64,000 nucleotides of DNA from Inia geoffrensis (lineage: Eukaryota; Chordata; Mammalia; Artiodactyla; Iniidae). Positions 1-12,590 of this stretch are shown in pieces. The first letter of the stretch is position 1; every line of letters starts with the position of its first letter. The notes beneath the pieces were generated by a model. That model had not been told where the DNA came from. It made no database searches and saw only the letters and a list, made by a program, of their open reading frames with translations. A program made the position numbers and the translations under genes. The stretch is from NCBI GenBank assembly GCA_036417435.1, contig CM070903.1:55652001-55716000 (forward strand). Direction: 5' to 3'.

Positions 1-1319
1 TGAAAGCAGGAAATAAATCTCCCATGTGAAAGGTAGCGTCCCTACACCAGAATGTAGAGAGACATCCTTATCACCAGAGGTAGGGATTAGGGCTGAGAAG
101 GCTGTGTAAAGAAACCTTGTTACTTCTTCACTAATTTACTACCCTAAGCCCAATCTTCTTTGTCAATTCTTCATAAATTTATTGTTTCTTCTCTAAAAGG
201 CATAAAAGCTGCCTGCTTTGATTACTCCTTTGAGCCCTATATTTATGACCTCCATATATACAAAATCAAAAATTATTTTCCCTCCTGTTACTCTGCTTTG
301 TGTCAACTTAATTATTAGACGAGCCGAAAGAAGCAGGAGGGGTAGGGGGAAATTTTCCCCTCCCCGACATAGAACTACCTACTTCAAACTGTTGGGCAGT
401 CTGTACTTTCCACAAAGACATTCAGCAGAGGGAGTGTAAGGGCTAAAGTCTTTCCTGAGTGCCACAGTCCAGTCTGGTGTAGGGCTGAGCTAGCCTAGGG
501 AAGGATCCTTTTTGTAATTCACCCAAGACCCAGTGTGTGTCAGTAAGGGCTCTGGCAGTGGGACCAAGAGTGAGGAAGAGTGGGTTAGGGGTGCAGGGAG
601 AACTCTGAGTTTGATTTTAGGCATGTTGTCTTTGTATTTGTGAGGGACATTCAACTGGGATGTCCAATGGACAACTGAAAATATGGATCTAGAGTTCAGG
701 GGAGAGATGATGGGGAGAGAGGAGGATTTTGGAAAAAAACTAGAGAACAGGTTGTAATTGAAGTCTTGGAGTGGTTAAGATCATGGGTGGGCATGTAGTT
801 TGAGAAGAGGCAAGGATAACCTAACTGAAGGCACAAGTAGAGAGAGGAGAACCAGTGGAGTGACAAGAAATAATCAGAGAGACAGAAAGAAAACCTGGGA
901 GCAGGCATCACAGGAGCTGTGGGAGGGGAGAATTTCAATAAAGGAATGGCCAGGGGAGAAAGATCAGGTAAATGAGAAGAAGAAATTCTCTATTAAATTT
1001 GGAACTAGGAAATTTTTAATTCGGTCAGAAGGAGTTGTTCATCTGGAGCGATGAGTGCAGATACTTGATTAAATGATTAAAGACTAAACTGGAGGTGAGA
1101 AAATCAAAATTAGAAACGTGAAGTATGTACATTATTAAGTTTGAACTAGAAAGGAAGCGTAGGGATTAAGTCCATATGGACTGTTTCAGTACCTCTTGGA
1201 ATTTCCTTGAATGAGTATCCAGTTCCTCTTAGACCAATGTTGAAGATGTGTGTCTCTCCTTATGTGTGAATCAGGCCTTCTGCCCACACTGTGCCCAGCG
1301 GATTTTCCCTATTCAATTG
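1..1319. other. Unique intergenic DNA, no gene seen
   Basis: I see no recognisable gene, repeat or RNA here. Open frames are short (under 90 codons), overlap on both strands and resemble no family I know. Composition is ordinary AT-rich mammalian intergenic DNA. Confidence 0.6.
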
Positions 1320-1335
1320 CTTCACTGCATTTCTT
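1320..1335. repeat. Left target-site duplication of SINE 1336-1556
   Basis: cttcactgcatttctt recurs exactly at 1557-1572, which marks the insertion boundaries of the SINE between them. Confidence 0.93.
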
Positions 1336-1556
1336 TTTTTTTTTTTTTTTTTTTGCGGTGCGCGGGCCTCTCACTGCTGTAGCCTCTCCCATTGCGGAGC
1401 ACAAGCTCCAGACATGCAGGCTCAGCGGCCATGGCTCACGGGCCCAGCTGCTCCGCAGCATGTGGGATCTTCCCGGACCGGGGCACGAACCCGCGTCCCC
1501 TGCATCGGCAGGCGGACTCTCAACCACTGTGCCACCAGGGAAGGGAAGGGAAGCCC
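1336..1556 (-). mobile_element. Short cetacean tRNA-derived SINE (CHR type), antisense
   Basis: The poly-T run at about 1335-1354 is the reversed A-tail, and the tRNA-like head lies near 1540. The Pol III B-box reads as gggcacgaacccg in this orientation. Perfect 16-bp target-site duplications, cttcactgcatttctt, flank it at 1320-1335 and 1557-1572, so the insertion is young. The head is odd: the usual 'accagggaagcccc' is expanded to three GGGAA units. Confidence 0.95.
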
Positions 1557-1860
1557 CTTCACTGCATTTCTTGATGTCTAATATTGAAGTAGTTTTCCAG
1601 ATGCACACACAACAGGACTTGAGCAAAGGTTGAAGAATATTTTTCATTTTGTTTCTAATTCTCATTCTAATGACAACTAGAGCTTATTTCCCAGCCACAC
1701 ATTTGTGCCACATCTTTGGGATCCTTTATAATGCAAATTCCTTCCTCTCCAGAATTTGCATAAATGCACTTTGCACATAAAAGACACTGAATATTCATTA
1801 TTTGGACAGATCATGTCAGAGTTCATAATTTTATAAGTAATTTTTGTTTTCTTTATTCTT

Positions 1861-2075
1861 TTTTTTTTTTTTTTTTTTTTTTTGCAGTACGTGGGCCTCT
1901 CACTTTTGTGGTCTCTCCCGTTGCGGAGCACAGGCTCCGGACGCGCAGGCTCAGCGGCCACGGCTCACGGGCCCAGCCGCTCCGCGGCATGTGGGATCTT
2001 CCCGGACCGGGGCACGAACCCGTGTCCCCTGCATCGTCAGGCGGACTCTCAACCACTGCGCCACCAGGGAAGCCC
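1861..2075 (-). mobile_element. Short cetacean SINE (CHR type), antisense
   Basis: About 24 T (the reversed A-tail) is followed by the antisense SINE body up to the head at about 2075. A perfect 16-bp duplication, tgttttctttattctt, lies at 1845-1860 and 2076-2091. Open frames of up to 176 codons across this element are artefacts of its high GC content, not genes. Confidence 0.95.
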
Positions 2076-2091
2076 TGTTTTCTTTATTCTT

Positions 2092-3208
2092 AAAGATATT
2101 TCCTCTTGATTTACCCATCCTGACGCTCAAATGTCACATTATATCCCATACAGAGTCAATTGTTTCAGTTAGTATACCATTAAACTACCTAAAAACATTT
2201 AAAGTCTTTATGTCCCGGAAAGTATTTGTTTTTGTATTCCCATTTCCCGGGCATTTACAAAATAAGTTAAATGGCACTTTGGCCTGTCGACTTTGCTACT
2301 TATGCTTCTTTATCCAGAGAAGCCCTCGTTTGCCTCTAAACTTTGATTTCTGTTTCAAAATTTGTATGTCTTAACAAAATGTCCCCACCTCAATACAGGG
2401 TGTGCTGTTTTAAATTACCTTTGAAATAAAACCTGATGAAGATTTTTAAAATATGGAAATAAAGCAGTTCCCTAACATCTCATATTTTCATGCCCAATAC
2501 CTCAAAACAGTCTGGCGACTCTATCAGGGACAATTTCCTCTGACAGAAACTGTACTGTTTTATTTGTGACACATGCTGAAATGTTTAGTGACAGTTTACG
2601 GTACTATAGTTTTGCTCGGTCTTCCGAGGTCTGTCTGCCAAGGTCCTTATCAACAATGGCAGGATGCCCATTTTGATCAATATGTATACACTCCAGCTGT
2701 AAATTCTCTCAAAATGCTTGGGTGGGCGCCCATGATTTATTTATTTCTATTTGCCAATTAGGTCTAGAGGGTCATGCTAATAGACCCACTGGAGAAAGAC
2801 AGAAAGAAACCTTGAAAGAAAAGAGCTGAACCACAAAAGAGAAACCTTTCTGCTCTCTAAATTTAGAGTAAATCCATCACTATTTTTGTTTTTTCCTCAA
2901 TTAACTTTATCCTTCTGAGTTCATGTCGTCTCCAAAGAAATTTTACAGCCTGGAGAATTCCTCCGTTAGTCTGGACTTTAAAAGTTCTTGTGAAATGTAT
3001 AGTCCATGTGACCTGGAATCTGAGTGTTCATTATGGTGATGGCGCTCATGGGCGTCAGGAACGATAAAGTCTGTATTTAAGGGTATTTGTGGCTTGCCCC
3101 TGACTTGCAATTACCTGCAAAGTGTGGTGGCTGGATTGAAATGTGATTGCAGCAGCACGTTTGGAGAGGTATATTATTGGCTTCTTGATGATAATTTAAC
3201 CTAAAGCA

Positions 3209-3240
<32 letters not shown>

Positions 3241-4089
3241 TGTGCTATGCACTGCCATTTCTTCATTTCTCCTGAACAGTAAGAGGAAAATTCCAGGGAA
3301 AATGAACAATTCAAACAATAAATTTCTTCAATATTGGCCTTGCTCAGCCAGCTGAATATTTTCAATAAAACAGCAATTGGCTGTCCTGAACCCACTCCTC
3401 ACGCAAGAGACGCCCAGTACGTGGAGAACCTGCTGAGTCTGCATGTGACCATGACAACAGAAGGCTGTGACCAAGGTGGCCGGTCTCAGGAGAGCCTTGT
3501 CGTCCACGGGGCATAGCGTCTGTCAGGAGTTGCTGATGAGTCAACCATTTTGTACTCATTTGTCTATGGTGAGCGAGGCAGCAGCTGTTACCTTTTCATA
3601 CTCTTTAAAAAAAAAAAAAAAGAAAAGCGTCCTGCGCAGCTTGGACAGCTAAGCGAGTTTACCCGCACCACTGACAGCTGAAATACTGATGTTGCACCTA
3701 CACAGAGCTGGCTGTGAACAAAGCAGTACACGACACAGGACGGGGGGTGCCCACGGCTGCGCAAAGGGCAAGGTGAAGATAACCGCAGTGAAAACTCACG
3801 CAAAGATATAAACCTCACTCCTAAGAGGCTTTATCTTCTTGAATGGAGCAGTAGAAAGCTTACGGCCATGGTTCTCTGTTTGATATATCACTTTAACAGT
3901 TTTCATTATTTTAGTTCCATTTAGAATAGAAATTAAGTAAAATGTCTGTCAGTAACAGTTCGCATGTTACAAAGAAATTTTCTCTTAGGTTTTATACGTT
4001 TTTCATGTTGTAAAACCAATATTTAATCACTGTAGAAAAACTAGAAAGCAGGAATAAGCCAAGTAAAACAATACAAATATCTAACAGTT
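2092..4089. other. Unique intergenic DNA, no gene seen
   Basis: No known repeat or gene is recognised except a TG microsatellite near 3209-3244 and an A-run near 3606-3621. No open frame looks coding. Confidence 0.55.
3209..3244. repeat. (TG)n microsatellite
   Basis: Alternating TG interrupted once by 'tatg'. Likely length-polymorphic. Confidence 0.97.
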
Positions 4090-4310
4090 TTATTGCCCTT
4101 ATGGCCTGCTAAGCGCTGTTTTAGATGATTTCATATGTTAGGTCATTTAATTCTCAAAGCAACCTTCTGGAAGGTAGGTTTTTACCTAGCTCCATTCTAG
4201 AGTTAAGGAAACTGAGGCACAGAGAGGTTAAACAACGTTCCCCGAGTCCCGAAACAGCCTGGCTCCAAAGTCTATGCTCTTTGCCACCTGCTGTGCTTCT
4301 CTCTGTGACT
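4090..4310 (-). mobile_element. MIR SINE, antisense
   Basis: The antisense MIR order is visible: a 'cctgctaagcgctgtttt' block, 'catttaattctcaaagcaac', then 'aaggaaactgaggcacagag' and 'gaggttaaacaacgttc'. This is an ancient mammal-wide SINE with no function implied. Confidence 0.85.
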
Positions 4311-4469
4311 ACCCACAATGCCCCTCACCCACAGATCACTTACTGTTAACCGGAGTACAGCATTCCAGACTTCTTTCTATTAATATAAAAAAGTATATGT
4401 GATTCACTAGTATATCATATATAAATATATTTTCTATGTATATCATACTTATTTTCTCCTAGGACTCAG

Positions 4470-4575
4470 AATAGGCATTTTCATTTTTTCCAATCTTACG
4501 AATGAAGAAACAAGCTTGGAGGGGCTGAGTAATTTGCCCCAAATCTCACAACTTTGGTGCAAGGCAAACCTTTGC
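4470..4575 (-). mobile_element. MIR fragment, antisense
   Basis: It contains a degenerate MIR core (gaatgaagaaacaagcttgg, then 'ctgagtaatttgcccc'), which corresponds to the 'gatgaggaaactgag ... taacttgccc' block of antisense MIR. Divergence is high. Confidence 0.5.
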
Positions 4576-5686
4576 CCAGGTATGCTACCTCCATCAAAGG
4601 GATTCTTTTTTCTGCACTAAGCTGCCTCACTGTCTTTCAGTTTTGATTTTGATGAAAGCACACTATTTGTTGCTGTCTGACATGTCTCTGGGTGGAAGGT
4701 GTTCAGGTGGTGTCGTGCGTGGTCTCAATGCCCCACCCAGATCCACCCTGCCAGCTGGACACCTATCCCCTAAGTGCTGCGGTGCTGGCTGATGACCACG
4801 GCTAGCTGTCTTCTTCTCTAGAGAATTGCCTTCGGTTACATCACTCATTTCAGGATCTGCATCTAGGAAACATGACTCAGGACAGGGAGGAAACCTCTGG
4901 TGTTGACCACATATTTGACCACATAGACACCCTCCCCAGAACAAACATCAGCACCGCCACCCCGCCCCGAGGCAAAAGCTTCCTTTTGGAGCTCTGCAAA
5001 AATTTTTATAATTTTTAGCCATAAAATTGGCCTTGCATCAGTAGGGACATTTTCTTCCAAAGAGTCCAGTGACGATTTTTTCAGTATTTTATTACAATGT
5101 TAAGGTGTTGTTAAGGTGGCTTATATGGACCAAAGAAAGCCCTAAAAACCATTTTAAACACATTTAATTCAGGGTCATTTCTCATGTTTCTATATTTTCA
5201 GGATTTAATGCTTTTCCATTTCAAATCAATTACTTTCTATTCATTCTTTAAGCACACGTATTTCGGAGGTGTAACAGAAGAATAGCTATGAATAACCACC
5301 CTGCCTCCTTTAATTTCACATCTGCCTTCCATCTTTTTTGCTGAAAATTTCCTTTTTCCCATCACCAGAATTTCACAGTTAGCTTTCTCTTACCAACTTG
5401 TATATCCAACTGGTAAGGCGCTCCCTGTTGCAGCCGTCACGCTGGGTCCTCTCTTCTGATACGCTTTCTCTTCTGCCCAACTTTCCTCCTTCGAAGCCAT
5501 AAATGGGTACAAAATTCAAAATTTAAATTTGATTCTTGAATATAGTTACTATCATCATTTCATGACCTGGGAATGTTTGAGCAATACTGTAGTTTTTCAG
5601 AAGTGGAGATTCCATCAGCCTGCAATGTAATGGTGGTTGAATTTTCTCGTATTTCTTTTTCCATCCCCATCCTGGCTGACACATCA
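4576..5686. other. Unique intergenic DNA, no gene seen
   Basis: No repeat family or coding pattern is recognised. The longest antisense frame, 93 codons at 4663-4944, has no recognisable domain. Confidence 0.5.
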
Positions 5687-5790
5687 TTTTTTTTTTTTTT
5701 GAATTTAATTTTATTTATTTTTTTATACAGCAGGTTCTTATTAGTTATCCATTTTATACATATTAGTGCATATATGTCACATCTCTTTTT
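5687..5790 (-). mobile_element. Severely truncated L1 3' end, antisense (probable)
   Basis: The poly-T at about 5687-5700 is followed by 'gaatttaattttatttattt...tatacagcaggttcttattag', which resembles an antisense artiodactyl/cetacean L1 3' UTR. Short 'cacatc' words on both sides might be remnants of a target duplication. Family assignment is tentative. Confidence 0.4.
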
Positions 5791-7583
5791 GTTTATATTA
5801 TTGCAGGAGCCTCTGAGCTGAGCTGCCTGCCTCCCTTCCCACTCCCAACAATCCATCCTCTTTAGGCTGTTAATCTTCCTAAGCCTCATTCTCATCATGG
5901 CATGACCACGCTCAAGAACTCTCCCTTGGCTCCCATTGCTTATGGAAGACCACCTGAGTAGTCTTTAGACCAATCCAGCAACGCCCTAACATTTGTAGTG
6001 CTGGAATAAGAGAACAAATAAGATCTCTGGTTTACCTGCCTTCTCTTCTCAACTTATCCCGCCACAAGGGGCCAAGGAGGTATGTGTGTGAACACCCAGG
6101 CTACAACCAAATTTATCTATAACCCTCCAGCCTCCACTTGCAAATGGTCACTTCTTGGCCACTCTTGGATCTAGGGGTGTCCATTAAAGGATATCGATTA
6201 AATTAAAGTTATAGAATACATGCAATTTGTTGAATGTCTTTCAAGTCTCTTTTCACCTACCATTTCTTCCTCTATCTCCTTTTTATTCCTTGCAATTCTC
6301 TTTTGGAAAGGCAACTGGAGTTTTTGTCTCATAGGATTTCTCAGTTTGGCCTTAGCTGAGTAAATCCCCATGACGTCATTTAACATGTGGCTCTGTCCCT
6401 TGTATGTCCTGTCATTCGTGAGGATGAAAACTTGCTCAGAGTCAAGTTTAATGTTTTTGGCAAAACTACTCCACTAGCAAACGCCCCACATTTCGGTGGC
6501 TTCCTAGGGATGATACTATTTCTTGCTCACAGGGTTTGCAGGTCAGCTCTTCTCTCCTCCAGGCTGTGGGTTGTGTTCAGGTCTCCTCTCCATGTCTTCT
6601 CACTCTGACACTCAGGGTGAGGAAGCAGCCACCACCTGGTGCTTGTCATTTCCACGAAGCTCAAGGTAAGAAGAGCCAAACCACACAGATGCATTTGCTT
6701 CTGTTTGGAGGTGGTGTATGTCAGGTTTGCTCACGTTCCATTATTCAAAGGCAGTCTCATGACCAAGTTCAAAGTCACTGGGGCATGCCAGGAGATCAGG
6801 ACAAGCTTGGAGAGGAGATGAATGATTATGAGCAAATAGATGTTAAATAGTTTGTTTTGTTTCTTTATTGGTGATGTTAGAGTCCTTAAATATAAAGCCT
6901 ACAAAATGGTGCTATTCTAATCCTACTGTTTTCTTCTTATCTGGAGTTAGAATTTAATATAAAAAGAAAAACTTCTCCTCATTAGCTATTTATCTTAAGG
7001 TACCATTTGTAAAGGAAAGGCAAAACGAACACTTGACGTTTTCTCCTTAATTTGCTTACTTCCAAAATACAGTTTGTTTCCTACTGTCTTTCAAAGTGAC
7101 TTGTGGGTATTTTGAAGTTGGAGGGGTAACACTGTGAACTCATGGATTGACACATATTTGACACATTTCAATCTGTTGACGTTATCCTTATTAAATGATC
7201 GCATCGTTGACCCATGGGAGCCTATTCCAGTTCCTGAGTCCTTTGGATGTGACCCTGGGGTTTGTGCACACTTTCTCTGCTTTCTGGTATAAGACATTGC
7301 TCATTTTCTGCCCCAGACTTGGAATCTAACATTTCTCCAAGAAACTCTAGTCTTTCTTAGTGGAAAATGGTATTTAGAGCCTATAATCTTGGCACTAGAA
7401 GTGTTCTTTGCTACTGGGTTAGTCATTGTTTCTAGTCCTTTTCAGTGTACAGAGTTTTAAAAAATGTGTTTTGGTTTTAGATAAAAATACATTGTGAGTT
7501 CATATCAATACTTCCAATTTAAATTCAGGGTTCTTGCAATCTCTCACATATCCAAATCTGATACTGATTCAAACAGTTAAAAT
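5791..7583. other. Unique intergenic DNA, no gene seen
   Basis: Nothing recognised on either strand. Several 60-105 codon frames overlap one another and match no domain. Confidence 0.5.
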
Positions 7584-7595
7584 ATGACAACCATG

Positions 7596-7810
7596 GGGCT
7601 TCCCTGGTGGCTCAGTGGTTGAGAGTCTGCCTGCCAATGAAGGGCACACAGGTTCGTGCCCCGGTCCGGGAAGATCCCACGTGCCGCGGAGCGGCTGGGC
7701 CCGTGAGCCATGGCCGCTGAGCCTGCGCGTCCGGAGCCTGTGCTCCGCAACGGGAGAGGCCACAACAGTGAAAGGCCCGCGTACCGCAAAGAAAAAAAAA
7801 AGAAAAAAAA
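7596..7810 (+). mobile_element. Short cetacean SINE (CHR type), sense
   Basis: The head 'gggcttccctggtggctcag' starts at about 7596. An A-box-like 'tggctcagtggttgagag' and the B-box 'ggttcgtgccccgg' follow. The body ends in 'gtaccgc' and an A-rich tail at 7787-7810. Twelve-base duplications, atgacaaccatg, flank it at 7584-7595 and 7811-7822. Confidence 0.95.
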
Positions 7811-7959
7811 ATGACAACCATGAAAAAGTAAACACTGAATGCAATTTGATGATATTAAGGAATTATTACTATTTTTAGGTGTGATAATCTTATTGTAATT
7901 ATACTTCTAAAAGAATCCCTATGTCTTCTAGACAGACATACATACTGAAATATTTATAT

Positions 7960-8150
7960 ATGAAATTCCATGTTACAGGGAATTTGCTTCAGGAAAATCC
8001 AAGAGGGGTGGGAGAAGTGGACAGTGTATGGATGAAAGAAAACTGGTCATGAGTTGTTAATTGTTATATCAGGGTGATGAGTACATGGAGGTTTGGTATT
8101 CTGGACTCTATTTTTATATGTTAAAATTTTTTTTTTTTTTTTTTTTTTTG
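7960..8150 (+). mobile_element. Ancient L1M-type 3' end, sense
   Basis: The stretch 'gtcatgagttgttaattgtt' followed by 'gggtgatgagtacatggagg' and a long T-run is typical of L1M 3' UTRs ('ttgataattgttgaagctgggtgatgggtacatggggg'). The subfamily is not resolved. Confidence 0.6.
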
Positions 8151-8329
8151 CTTGGTAAATGGGTATCCATGGGTGCCAGTAAATATATTAGGTTTGTTTT
8201 GTTTGTTGGTTGGTTTAGATTTCCAATATCTAACATAAATAAATTTGCTTTTGTGCCTTTTTTTTGTAAAAAATAAATAAAAAATATGTTTAAAATTTTT
8301 AATAATACACTTTTTAAAAGATGCATTAG

Positions 8330-8590
8330 AAGAATATTTAATGACATGGGACAATGTTGACATTATATAATTAAGTGAAAAGGTAAGTATGCTACTTTTA
8401 TAAAATAAACCTGTGTTTGTAGAAGGAAAAAAAGTGTATATATATATGAACTACAAGGACTGACCCTAAGTGATGGATGGTCCTCTCTCTGTTACAGATT
8501 ATTTTCATTTTCGACTTTGTGTTTTTCTGTATATTCTAATTTCAATACAAACATATACTATTCTCATAATCAGACAGTAAGATAACTGTT
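8330..8590 (+). mobile_element. Ancient LINE/L1M-like 3' fragment, sense (probable)
   Basis: The patterns 'tgacatgggacaatgttgac' and 'ttaagtgaaaag' with 'gtgtatatatat', then 'tttttctgtatattctaatt', resemble the 3' UTR of old L1s. This is an unverified recollection of the consensus. Confidence 0.45.
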
Positions 8591-8889
8591 ATTGACTAAG
8601 CAACTTTAAAACAATGAATACTTCTCTACTTCCTTGTTTGTATGCTTTTACGATAATGGCATCTCCCATTTTCAAGCTATTACCAAATGCTGTGAGACTG
8701 TAGCTGCCTAAAAGCCTGTGCACTCTCCTCTCCTCCTGTCATCTTCCCCCAAGCTGCATCTCCCCTGCCTCTGATGGTCTTCATCTTTATTCCACTGCTG
8801 GATGTCCAGAGCCATAAAAATCAGGACCTTAACTCAAAGTGGGAAAGAAGGCAACTTTACTTCTCCCTGCTCACTGCTTCTTTTCTGTT

Positions 8890-9455
8890 CCTTGTCTGGC
8901 TAAATTTTTTAGACTTTATCTTTTAGAGTAATTTCAGAGCATCAAAATTGAGAGGAAGGTACAGAGATTTCCCATATACCTCCTGCCCCATACACACATA
9001 ACCTCTCCATTATCAACATCCGCCATCGGAGTGGCGCATTTGTTACAATTGATGAACCTACGATGACACATCATTATCATCCAAAGTCCATGGTTTATCT
9101 TAAGGTTCATTTTTGGTATTGTACCTTCTATGGGCTTGGATAAAGGTATAGTTACAGGTATCCATCATTATGGTATCATACCGAGTATTTTCACTGCCTT
9201 AAAAATCCTTTATGCTTTTCCTATTCTTCCCCTCACCCCCTATCCCAAACCCCTAGCAACAACTGATCTTTTTGCTGTCTCCATAGTTTTGCCTTTTGCA
9301 GAACTTCATGTAGTTGGAATCATACAGAATGTAGCCTTTTCACTTATTTTACTTAGTAACTTCGCGTTTAACTTTCCTCCGTGTCTTTTCATGGCTTGGT
9401 AAACACATTTCTTTTTAGCACTGAATAATATTCTAGTGTCTGTCTTGATTTTTTT
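8890..9455 (-). mobile_element. Ancient L1M 3' UTR, antisense
   Basis: A long match to the antisense L1M 3' UTR is recognised: 'gaggtacagagatttcccata'-like block, 'catttgttacaattgatgaa', 'tgacacatcattatcatcca', 'atagttttgccttttgcaga' and 'gcactgaataatattctagt'. The 90-codon frame at 9130-9402 is part of this repeat, not a gene. Confidence 0.8.
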
Positions 9456-9499
9456 CAACTCTAGTTTTCTTATGTATAGCTTATAATTTTATTAATAAT

Positions 9500-9765
9500 T
9501 TAATAAGGGTACATGGCATATATAGAGCTTTTCCTAAGTGCCAGGCATTTTGCTAGTTGGTTGACATACATTAACTTATTTAGTCCTCAAAACAGCCTTA
9601 GGATTTATGAATTACTTCTAATCCTTACAACTCTGCAACATAGCAATTTCTAACCATGCTGAATGTGCACGGCTCAGAGACAGCTTATGAAACCTGTCCA
9701 GCCACACTTCACAAGAGGCAGAGTTGGTACAAATTCATGTCTGTCTGGGTCCAAAGTCCATGTTT
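9500..9765 (-). mobile_element. MIR SINE, antisense
   Basis: It shows 'taagtgccaggcattttgct', 'ttaacttatttagtcctcaa', then the degenerate distal half ending near 'gggtccaaagtccatgtttt'. The order matches antisense MIR. Confidence 0.7.
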
Positions 9766-11510
9766 TCCCCACTATTCCCTGCTGCCTTCTTTTAAAAAGA
9801 AAAGAAGGAAAGAAACTTCTCAAATTACCCTAAAGCAGAGACCTGCAAAGACTTAGAGAGGCTTGTATTGTATTTGTTTAATTATTCTGTGTTCTATATG
9901 TATTTCATATTAGCCCTATAAACTTGCTCGTTTGTCATTGGCTTCATTCTAAAAAAAGGTAGAATTCAAAATGCACAATAATAAAATTTCATGTTAAACA
10001 GTCTTATTTAGGAAGGACATAGAGAACCAACAGTCTAGGGGTGCTCTGTGCAGAAGGGAGAAGAGCCCCAGAGCCAGAGGGGCATCAACAGGGAGGAAAG
10101 AATCAGAAAGAATCACACCCCAGCAAGAAAGGAAACCCGGGAGACCTGGCAGTGCCTGTCTCAGGGCTTCTAAAAGTAAGCGAAGGAACTGAAGGACATG
10201 CTTTTCAAGGCAATGTCTGTACATCAACTTTGACAACCTGAGCAATGTCATCTTTGGTACAGTGTTGCTTAATGAAAACATGTTCTTCCATGGTGTAAAA
10301 AATTAGAAAGTCCTTAAAACATAGAGTATGCCTTTAGAAATTAAAACCAAAACCAAACAGTATTTCTCACGGAGGGCTGTCTGCCAATAAATTGAGTGTA
10401 TCCTCACTGTTTCCCAAGTCACCCTTTGGGATGATTTATCCCCTGCCTCCATCTGATGGCCCATTACTGCCAGGGCCCCAGCATTGTAGTTACACCCAAG
10501 GCCAGCCCCTCTGCAGCCCTCACGCTTGGATTGGTGGAGCCTGCTGGGGAGAAGGACTTAGCTCCTTATCACATCATCCCTCTCCCTCTTTACAGACAAA
10601 TTTGGTGCTCTTGGGACCCTGCTGCCAAACTGTGTCAAGAGGGAATCTGACAAACCATGGGACTGTTGCCTTTCCTAGGAAGTTACTTGCATTTTTACAG
10701 GAGTCTTGGGGAGAAAATGACTTGGAGGAAGGGGTTTATTCATGGAGATTTCAGACTTTGGGAGAAGCTAAAACAGGTAATGTTTGGGGGTAGATAGAGC
10801 CCCATGCCCCCAGGAAATCACACTGTATATGAAACACAGATGGACATGAACTCTTCAAACAGTAACAGTTTGGGGCAGTGCCATCTGTGGACATTTTTAT
10901 TACACTGAAAGAGCACTTCTGATTGAAGAAATCCCACCACCACAGGCCAGCTTGGAGACAAAGGCAGTCCAGAGTTTCATAACTCCTTCTGTGTAACTCG
11001 TATTCCAAATATCAATTTGTCAACTGTGGAAAACAGAACCATATCCTGGTGTTCTAGGCCTAAAACATAGAAATGTAAAGTTTGTTTCTCCTCCTCCCTA
11101 AAAGTCTCCTTCCCTGATGGACACAGACATCTTTACCCCCAGCCCAACCCCTCCTGTGAGTGGTCACGGAATTCCCTTCCTTTTCCCATTTCCTTTGTTC
11201 ATTTGCATGGAGCTTGACTATTACTATTCCTCCTGGGAATGCAAAATCTATTAGGTCTCTTTATTATCTTTTCCTGAGACATCTTCCTATCTCTACTTTG
11301 CTCAAATGATTCATTTCTTGAACACATTCCTATACATTTCTCCTCTAGCCTAGAGCCACTAGCCTCCAGGAAGCTAAATTCTTAAGCAATATTGAAAAGA
11401 GGCTGAAGAAGAGAGAGCTAGCATCCCTGTCAAATATTTGGGAGGCAAGGATTTTTCTAACAGGAAATATCAGAGGTACATCAAGGATATAATCCTATAA
11501 TCCAAGGAAT
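9766..11510. other. Unique intergenic DNA, no gene seen
   Basis: A 133-codon frame at 10392-10793 starts without a good context and matches nothing I recognise. Overlapping frames on both strands argue against coding. No repeats identified. Confidence 0.5.
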
Positions 11511-11514
11511 GTCA

Positions 11515-11708
11515 AGGATTGCTGACAAACGCCAGAAGCTAGAAGAGGTGAGGAAGGATTCTCCTGTACAGGTTACAGAGGGAGCAGGACCCTGCAAACA
11601 CCTTGATTTGGGGCTTGTGGTCTCCAGAACTGTATGACAGTAAACGTCTGCTGTTGGAAGCCACTCAGCTTGTGGTACTCTGTTATGGCGGCCCTAGCAA
11701 ACTGACAT
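11515..11708 (+). mobile_element. MaLR-type LTR fragment (MLT1/MST-like), sense
   Basis: The 3' part of a MaLR LTR is recognised: 'cgccagaagctagaagaggt', 'aacaccttgatttggggctt', 'ctccagaactgtatgacagt', 'ggaagccactcagcttgtgg' and 'gttatggcggccctagcaaa'. It is an old solo-LTR remnant without internal genes. Confidence 0.7.
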
Positions 11709-12394
11709 GCTCTCCCCACCCATCCCCTCCCCCAATCTCAAGGTGCAGGCAGTCACCTCTTCTACTCCTGCCTGATGCCAGCCCTGCTAGTGACTCAGCA
11801 CTGTAGCTCATCTTTATTGCCGCCTCATTCCCTGGTCTGGCCTCTTGTGGAGCGTGGAGTCCATGACCTCGGGTTGCCTCCTGATCTTTCAGAGAAAGAT
11901 AAACACAAAGTGGACCTATCTGGCCACCTTCAGGATTAAACCAAGGGCCCATCAGCTGTGAAGAGAATCAGAAGAAACCAAATAAAGCTCTGACTTTGAT
12001 CTTAAATTGTTTTTCTGGAGCTAGAGAAAATGGACTATTTGACTAGAAGCAGGGCCCAGCCAGGGCGTCACATGGGTGCAGACTCCCTGTGCTCTGAATC
12101 TTCATTATGTTGGAGTCTGCATTTCCTCCACGGATGCCTGGAATTTGTCATAGAGGTCCCTGACTTTCTGTGCAGGCAGAGGGAGAAATGAAAAGGGAGT
12201 GGTACAGAGATTATATCAGGGCTCTCCTTAACCTTTTCCATGTCCAAGCAAACTAAACAATGTCAGAGAGGAGAGATGATCATGCAGTGATTATTCCAGA
12301 ATGTCTGTGGTCTGTCGCATCTCACTTCACTCTCTGACACCCTTACTCTTGGTGTATGTAGCTGTACAGTGTCCTGGAAATAATAAGTCATGAA
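11709..12394. other. Unique intergenic DNA, no gene seen
   Basis: No gene or repeat recognised. Confidence 0.5.
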
Positions 12395-12590
12395 AACTAT
12401 CATTTATCAAGTGCCATACACCGTACGTCTATTATTTCATATCCTTATAGTAACTATACAAGGCACACACAATCCCTGTTTTACAGATTAGGCTCAGAGA
12501 GACTACAGAATTAGCTCAAGACACAGAACCCAGGGTGGCTGAACCAGCAACCAAGGCCAGACAGTTTGTCTTTCCACTAGACGGCACCAC
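12395..12590 (-). mobile_element. MIR SINE, antisense
   Basis: 'aaactatcatttatcaagtg', 'cctgttttacagattaggct' and 'agagactacagaattagctc' follow the order of antisense MIR, with substantial divergence. Confidence 0.75.

Noticed and set aside
1250..2374. Open frames of 127 and 176 codons (+)
   Set aside because: They run through the GC-rich antisense SINEs at 1336-1556 and 1861-2075; no conserved domain and no good start context.
7620..7680. tRNA gene suggested by A- and B-box-like sequences
   Set aside because: These boxes belong to the tRNA-derived SINE head and recur in 14 copies; there is no tRNA cloverleaf with acceptor pairing.
10392..10793. 133-codon frame (+)
   Set aside because: No domain, overlapped by another plus-strand frame and ordinary intergenic composition.
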